9,944 bases of DNA from JBFKOL01 sp041628815 (GTDB lineage: Bacteria > Bacteroidota > Bacteroidia > Chitinophagales > Saprospiraceae), in contig JBFKOL010000146.1 of assembly GCA_041628815.1 (NCBI GenBank), positions 1 through 9,944 of the forward strand. Direction: 5' to 3'. Both the position numbers and the translations under genes were made by a program. Positions 5,983 through 9,944 of the stretch are shown here, in pieces. Below the pieces are notes generated by a model, which had not been told where the DNA came from, ran no database searches, and saw only the letters and a program-made list of their open reading frames with translations. Each line of letters opens with the position of its first letter. Position 1 is the first letter of the stretch.

Positions 5983-7630
5983 ACGATATGCACAGCACCC
6001 TGCTTACAAGGCGCCTGTCGGAAATAAGCTCCACGCACGTTCATGGCAGACCGAGGCGCCCTTGCGCATGCTGCTGAACAACCTCGACTCCGAGGTGGCA
6101 GAAGATCCTTCGAGGCTTGTGGTCTATGGGGGAACAGGCCAGGCGGCAAGAGACAAAACGAGCCTTCAAAAAATCATCCGTCACCTACTCGAGTTAGATG
6201 AAGATCACAGCCTCTTGATACAGTCCGGCAAGCCTGTCGGCATCGTCAGGTCTCACCCCGAAGCACCAAGAGTCCTCATAGCCAACAGCAACCTGGTTCC
6301 TGCCTGGGCCAACTGGGAACATTTCGAACACCTCCGCTCCAGAGGACTAATGATGTTCGGCCAGATGACGGCCGGATCCTGGATATACATAGGCACGCAG
6401 GGTATCCTGCAGGGAACTTATGAAACCTTTATGGCCTGCGGGCAGCAACATTTTGGCGGAGATATGAGAGGCAAGCTTTTGGTTTCTGCAGGACTGGGGG
6501 GTATGGGCGGTGCTCAACCACTGGCAGCCACCATGGCCGGAGCCACCTTCCTAGGCGCCGATGTAGATCCGGATCGCATAAGAAAAAGAATAGCTACCAA
6601 ATACATCGACCGTATGACAGAAGACTACGAGGAGGCCAAAGGATGGATTTTGCAGGCTATCGAAGAAAAAAGAAACCTTTCCGTTGGTCTCGTCAGCGAT
6701 GCCGGCGATATGCTCGAAAAACTGTTACGCGACGGTATCGTTCCCGATGTTCTCACTGATCAGACATCGGCACACGATCCTGTAAACGGATATGTGCCCC
6801 ATCAGTTGGATCTGGATGAATCGATGCGTCTGCGGGCCTCCGATCCGTCGCAATACAGAAAGTTGGCACTGGCCAGTATGGCGCGACATGTCGGATTCAT
6901 GCTCAAAATGCAAGAACGCGGATCCGTGGTCTTTGATTACGGCAACAATATCCGGGAATTTGCCTTGCAGGGAGGAGAAGAACGCGCTTTCAACTTCAAC
7001 GGCTTTGTGCCCGAATTCATCAGGCCATTGTTTTGTGAAGGAAAGGGCCCCTTTCGATGGGCTGCATTGTCCGGCGATCCCGATGACATCTATGCTACTG
7101 ACAATGCGCTTATCCGGGCATTTCCGGGTAACAAGGCTATGATTCACTGGTTGAAAGAGGCGCGAAAAAAGGTGGCTTTCCAGGGATTGCCCTGCAGGAT
7201 ATGCTGGCTCGGGATGGGAGAAAGAGAAAAAGCGGGATTGATCTTCAATGAGCTTGTGCGCAGCGGCAAAGTGTCTGCTCCCCTCGTGATCGGGCGTGAT
7301 CATCTCGACTGCGGATCTGTGGCATCACCCAATCGCGAAACCGAGGGAATGATAGATGGCAGCGATGCGGTATCAGACTGGCCCCTGCTAAACCTTATGT
7401 CCAATACTTCTGGAGGTGCAACATGGGTATCATTTCACCACGGCGGCGGCGTGGGCATGGGGTATTCGCAGCATGCGGGTATGGTAATTCTGGTAGACGG
7501 CACTGATCGGGCGGAACGTTGCCTGCGCAGGGTTCTGTACAACGATCCCGCCATGGGTGTCTTCCGCCATGCCGATGCCGGCTATGACTTGGCTGAAAAG
7601 GTGGGTGAAAGGTTTAATCTCATCATATGA
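5960..7630 (+). CDS. hutU: Urocanate hydratase (urocanase)
   Basis: Converts urocanate to 4-imidazolone-5-propionate using tightly bound NAD+ as an electrophile, the second step of the pathway. The 556-residue protein matches the classical urocanase length of about 557. Visible landmarks are the start KAPVGNKLHARSWQTEAPLR, QMTAGSWIYIGTQGI, the NAD-binding glycine-rich loop GLGGMGGAQP at 178-187, TDQTSAHDP, FDYGNNIR, the active-site region FQGLPCRICW with C415 at the conserved cysteine position, and HHGGGVGMGYSQHAGM near the C-terminus. An extra cysteine, C412, sits three residues before C415. An upstream in-frame ATG at 5909 would add 17 residues, but these lie wholly within hutH and do not resemble the family, so 5960 is preferred. 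The gene overlaps hutH by 23 bp and shares ATGA with hutI at its end. Confidence 0.97.
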   Translation: MKYSEFIERYAQHPAYKAPVGNKLHARSWQTEAPLRMLLNNLDSEVAEDPSRLVVYGGTGQAARDKTSLQKIIRHLLELDEDHSLLIQSGKPVGIVRSHPEAPRVLIANSNLVPAWANWEHFEHLRSRGLMMFGQMTAGSWIYIGTQGILQGTYETFMACGQQHFGGDMRGKLLVSAGLGGMGGAQPLAATMAGATFLGADVDPDRIRKRIATKYIDRMTEDYEEAKGWILQAIEEKRNLSVGLVSDAGDMLEKLLRDGIVPDVLTDQTSAHDPVNGYVPHQLDLDESMRLRASDPSQYRKLALASMARHVGFMLKMQERGSVVFDYGNNIREFALQGGEERAFNFNGFVPEFIRPLFCEGKGPFRWAALSGDPDDIYATDNALIRAFPGNKAMIHWLKEARKKVAFQGLPCRICWLGMGEREKAGLIFNELVRSGKVSAPLVIGRDHLDCGSVASPNRETEGMIDGSDAVSDWPLLNLMSNTSGGATWVSFHHGGGVGMGYSQHAGMVILVDGTDRAERCLRRVLYNDPAMGVFRHADAGYDLAEKVGERFNLII

Positions 7631-8865
7631 AAGGAATGAAGCTGCTGGGACCATTCAACCAGGTAATGACCATGAGAGGCCTTCCCCTTAAAGGGGCTTT
7701 AAAGGACAAGAATTGTGAGGTCATCCCTGATGCGGGTATCTTGGTCGAAAAGGGCAGGGTCGTCCAGACGGCATCGTTTAAAGCGCTCAGGCAATACTAC
7801 AAGGAAGACATAGAAATCATTCCTTTGCCAAAAGACCTTGTTGCACTTCCGGGGTTTACTGATTCACATACACATATCGCGTTTGGAGGAAGTAGGGCGG
7901 CGGACTATTCAAAGCGGCTGTCGGGGATCTCTTACCTGGAAATAGCAAGGCAAGGTGGGGGCATTTGGCATACCGTCCAGGAAACGCGGAACATGTCAAC
8001 CCACCAGATTGTCGAAAAGATTGTAACCCGGGCTACTCGCTCGATAGCTTCGGGGATAACAACTATGGAAGTCAAAAGCGGATATGGGCTGGAATTAGAA
8101 ACTGAAATTCGTATCCTTAAAGCCATTGCCTTAGCAAACAAACGTATACCCAGCGATCTCGTGGCGACATGTCTTGCAGCGCATACCAAACCTCCGGATT
8201 TTGCGGGAAATAAAAAGACCTATCTCGATTGGATCATTCAGGAGTTGGCACCCATAATAAAGGATGAGAATCTTGCGGGCAGGATGGACATTTTTGTAGA
8301 AGAAGAGGCTTTTTCAGTAGATGAAGCAGCACCCTTTTTACGGGCAGCAAAGACTATGGGATTTGACTTGACGGTGCACGGTGACCAGTTCACAACAGGT
8401 GGCAGCGCCCTGGCTGTATCCATGGGGGCGGTCAGTGTTGACCATCTGGAGGTGTCAGGGGATGCGGAGATTGAGATGCTGTCTGCCAGTGGCACTGTGG
8501 CTACTGTTTTGCCCGGAGCTTCTCTTGGTCTGGGTATGCCTTTTGCGCCAGCGAGAAAGTTGTTGGACAAGGGTGCCATTGTCGCATTTGGGTCGGACTG
8601 GAATCCCGGATCTGCACCTATGGGGGATCTGCTCACCGAAGTATCTCTCCTGGCAGCCTATGAAAGATTGACCATGACAGAAATATTTGCGGGTATAACT
8701 TTCCGGGCAGCACATTCCCTGCGAGTGCTAGATAGGGGAAGGCTCATACCGGGGCATACGGCAGATATAGCTGCTTTTCCCTGCCAGGATTATCGGGAAA
8801 TACTATATCACCAAGGCACGGTGCGCCCTACCCATGTGTGGAAAAAAGGTCTCAAAGTGCTGTGA
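7627..8865 (+). CDS. hutI: Imidazolonepropionase
   Basis: Hydrolyses 4-imidazolone-5-propionate to N-formimidoyl-L-glutamate, the third step of the pathway. A 412-residue metal-dependent amidohydrolase of normal family length. Metal ligands are visible: H81 and H83 in DSHTHIAFGG, H251 in TVHGDQFTTGG, and D324 in FGSDWNPGSAP. H186 in CLAAHTKPP and E227 in the EEE run lie where the family has further active-site residues. The segment RAADYSKRLSGISYLEIARQ is characteristic of HutI. The ATG at 7627 overlaps the hutU stop as ATGA, typical of translational coupling; an in-frame ATG at 7636 is an alternative that would lose only three residues. The stop is followed after 13 bp by hutF. Confidence 0.97.
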   Translation: MKGMKLLGPFNQVMTMRGLPLKGALKDKNCEVIPDAGILVEKGRVVQTASFKALRQYYKEDIEIIPLPKDLVALPGFTDSHTHIAFGGSRAADYSKRLSGISYLEIARQGGGIWHTVQETRNMSTHQIVEKIVTRATRSIASGITTMEVKSGYGLELETEIRILKAIALANKRIPSDLVATCLAAHTKPPDFAGNKKTYLDWIIQELAPIIKDENLAGRMDIFVEEEAFSVDEAAPFLRAAKTMGFDLTVHGDQFTTGGSALAVSMGAVSVDHLEVSGDAEIEMLSASGTVATVLPGASLGLGMPFAPARKLLDKGAIVAFGSDWNPGSAPMGDLLTEVSLLAAYERLTMTEIFAGITFRAAHSLRVLDRGRLIPGHTADIAAFPCQDYREILYHQGTVRPTHVWKKGLKVL

Positions 8866-8878
8866 CAGAAGTTTTAAA

Positions 8879-9944
8879 ATGAAAGAAAAATCGGTTAAAT
8901 GCCTGAAATTTGAAGCACTGTGGGATGGTCGCACGTGGATATTGCCTGCCTATGTTGACTTCAGCGAAAATGGAACAATCCTTAATATTCAGGCAGCAAG
9001 GGATGACACTGGTCCTGTCGAAATATTCGAAGGAGGCATTGCCATTCCCTCTTTTGTGAATGCTCATTCCCATGCTTTTCAATACGCCATGGCTGGAGAA
9101 GCTGAAACTTCTAAGTATGGATCGAGACAAAACTTTTGGTCTTGGCGCGATTTGATGTATAAGGTTGCTGACAACATTGGCCCGGACGAGTGCGAGGCTA
9201 TTGCCTGTATGGCCTACAAGGAGATGCTTCGCCATGGTTATACGCATGTTGTCGAGTTTCATTACCTGCAACATGACCCAATGGGACATCCCTATACCAA
9301 TCGCTGCGAACTCGCCTTGCGGCACCTCAATGCCGCCAACAGGGTAGGGATGGGTATTACCATGATACCAGTATATTACAATCGGGGCGGGTTTGGCCAG
9401 GCTCCCGACAGAGGCCAGCAAAGATTCATTTTCCGCGATCTTGACGCCTACCACGATTATATAGACGACCTCGTGTCACAGACCAGGCATTACCCTGGGG
9501 CATCCGTGGGTGTGGGAGCCCATTCCATGAGAGCTGTCGACACCCGGGATTTGATGCAGATGGCAGAAAGACTACAGCCAGATACTCCTTTTCACATACA
9601 TGTTGCAGAACAACCGAAGGAAGTGGAGGACTGTCTCTCCTATTGTGGCACCAGACCGGTTCGGTGGATGCTGGACCATCTACCCCTTGACAACCGTTTC
9701 AACCTTGTGCACGCTACTTACACCACCCAAGAAGAACTCTCTGATCTTGCTTCCCGTGGAGCGTCGGTCATACTTTGTCCAAGTACGGAAGCCAATCTTG
9801 CCGATGGTTTCTTTTCATTGGATCAATTTATGGACGTTGGCGGCCAATGGACCATTGGATCAGACAGTCACATCGGATTGGATCCATTTGAAGAATTGCG
9901 GTGGCTGGACTATGGTAGACGTCTTCGCACGGGGGAGCGATTAT
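8879..9944 (+). CDS. hutF: Formimidoylglutamate deiminase, 3' end beyond the window
   Basis: An open frame of 355 codons running to the right edge. It converts N-formimidoyl-L-glutamate to N-formyl-L-glutamate plus ammonia. It is an amidohydrolase with the expected metal and active-site residues: H63 and H65 in VNAHSHAFQ, H215 in VGAHSMRAV, H239 and H241 in FHIHVAEQPKEV, H278 in VHATYTT, and D329 and H331 in GSDSH. Other HutF-specific stretches are FWSWRDLMYK, VVEFHYLQHDP, LCPSTEANLADG and EELRWLDYGRR. The family is about 450 residues, so roughly 95-100 are missing. The ATG at 8879 is the start that reaches the conserved N-terminal region. It lies 13 bp after the hutI stop with no Shine-Dalgarno sequence. 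Its presence implies an N-formylglutamate deformylase (HutG) elsewhere, likely downstream. Confidence 0.95.
   Translation, partial: MKEKSVKCLKFEALWDGRTWILPAYVDFSENGTILNIQAARDDTGPVEIFEGGIAIPSFVNAHSHAFQYAMAGEAETSKYGSRQNFWSWRDLMYKVADNIGPDECEAIACMAYKEMLRHGYTHVVEFHYLQHDPMGHPYTNRCELALRHLNAANRVGMGITMIPVYYNRGGFGQAPDRGQQRFIFRDLDAYHDYIDDLVSQTRHYPGASVGVGAHSMRAVDTRDLMQMAERLQPDTPFHIHVAEQPKEVEDCLSYCGTRPVRWMLDHLPLDNRFNLVHATYTTQEELSDLASRGASVILCPSTEANLADGFFSLDQFMDVGGQWTIGSDSHIGLDPFEELRWLDYGRRLRTGERL

Noticed and set aside
6725..7303. A 192-residue open frame on the - strand opposite hutU
   Set aside because: It overlaps the NAD-enzyme core of hutU and has no recognisable features.
8852..9454. A 200-residue open frame on the - strand at the hutI/hutF junction
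   Set aside because: The + strand frame here encodes HutF with all its metal-binding motifs; the antisense frame shows no domain.
1..9944. Mobile element, CRISPR array, tRNA or rRNA gene
   Set aside because: No transposase or integrase, spaced direct repeats, tRNA cloverleaf or rRNA-like stretch was seen; nearly all of the window is protein-coding.

Overview
The window holds the 5' part of a histidine-degradation (hut) operon on the + strand and, to its left, an unrelated block of genes on the - strand. The organism is probably a member of the Bacteroidota or a close relative. Three signs point that way: start codons generally lack a Shine-Dalgarno sequence, two exact matches to the Bacteroidota -7 promoter element TAnnTTTG lie just ahead of genes, and the TolB-like/TPR membrane protein is of a type common in that phylum. 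No genus can be named from the sequence.

Layout. Positions 1-2473 (- strand) carry a two-gene unit: a TolB-like/TPR membrane protein, followed 28 bp later by an unrecognised multi-pass membrane protein that runs off the left edge. Positions 2474-2758 are a 285-bp gap with no gene but two inverted repeats. Positions 2759-3490 (- strand) encode a family 2 glycosyltransferase. A divergent gap of about 80 bp (3491-3570) then carries a 16-bp palindrome and a promoter facing right. From 3571 to the right edge five genes run in tight succession on the + strand: a MarR-type regulator with a C-terminal GNAT-like domain, hutH, hutU, hutI and hutF (cut by the window end).

Function. HutH deaminates histidine to urocanate, HutU hydrates urocanate to imidazolonepropionate, HutI opens the ring to N-formimidoylglutamate, and HutF deiminates that to N-formylglutamate plus ammonia. 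Having HutF rather than a one-step formimidoylglutamase implies the route that ends with an N-formylglutamate deformylase (HutG); that gene is not in the window and may lie just downstream. The junctions are 0 bp, a 23-bp overlap, a 4-bp overlap and a 13-bp gap, which indicates a single transcript and probable translational coupling. The most unusual point is the regulator: the leading gene is a MarR-GNAT fusion rather than the HutC (GntR-type) repressor known from proteobacteria, and a MarR-sized palindrome sits inside its own promoter. The enzymes themselves are canonical, and no wholly new system is visible.
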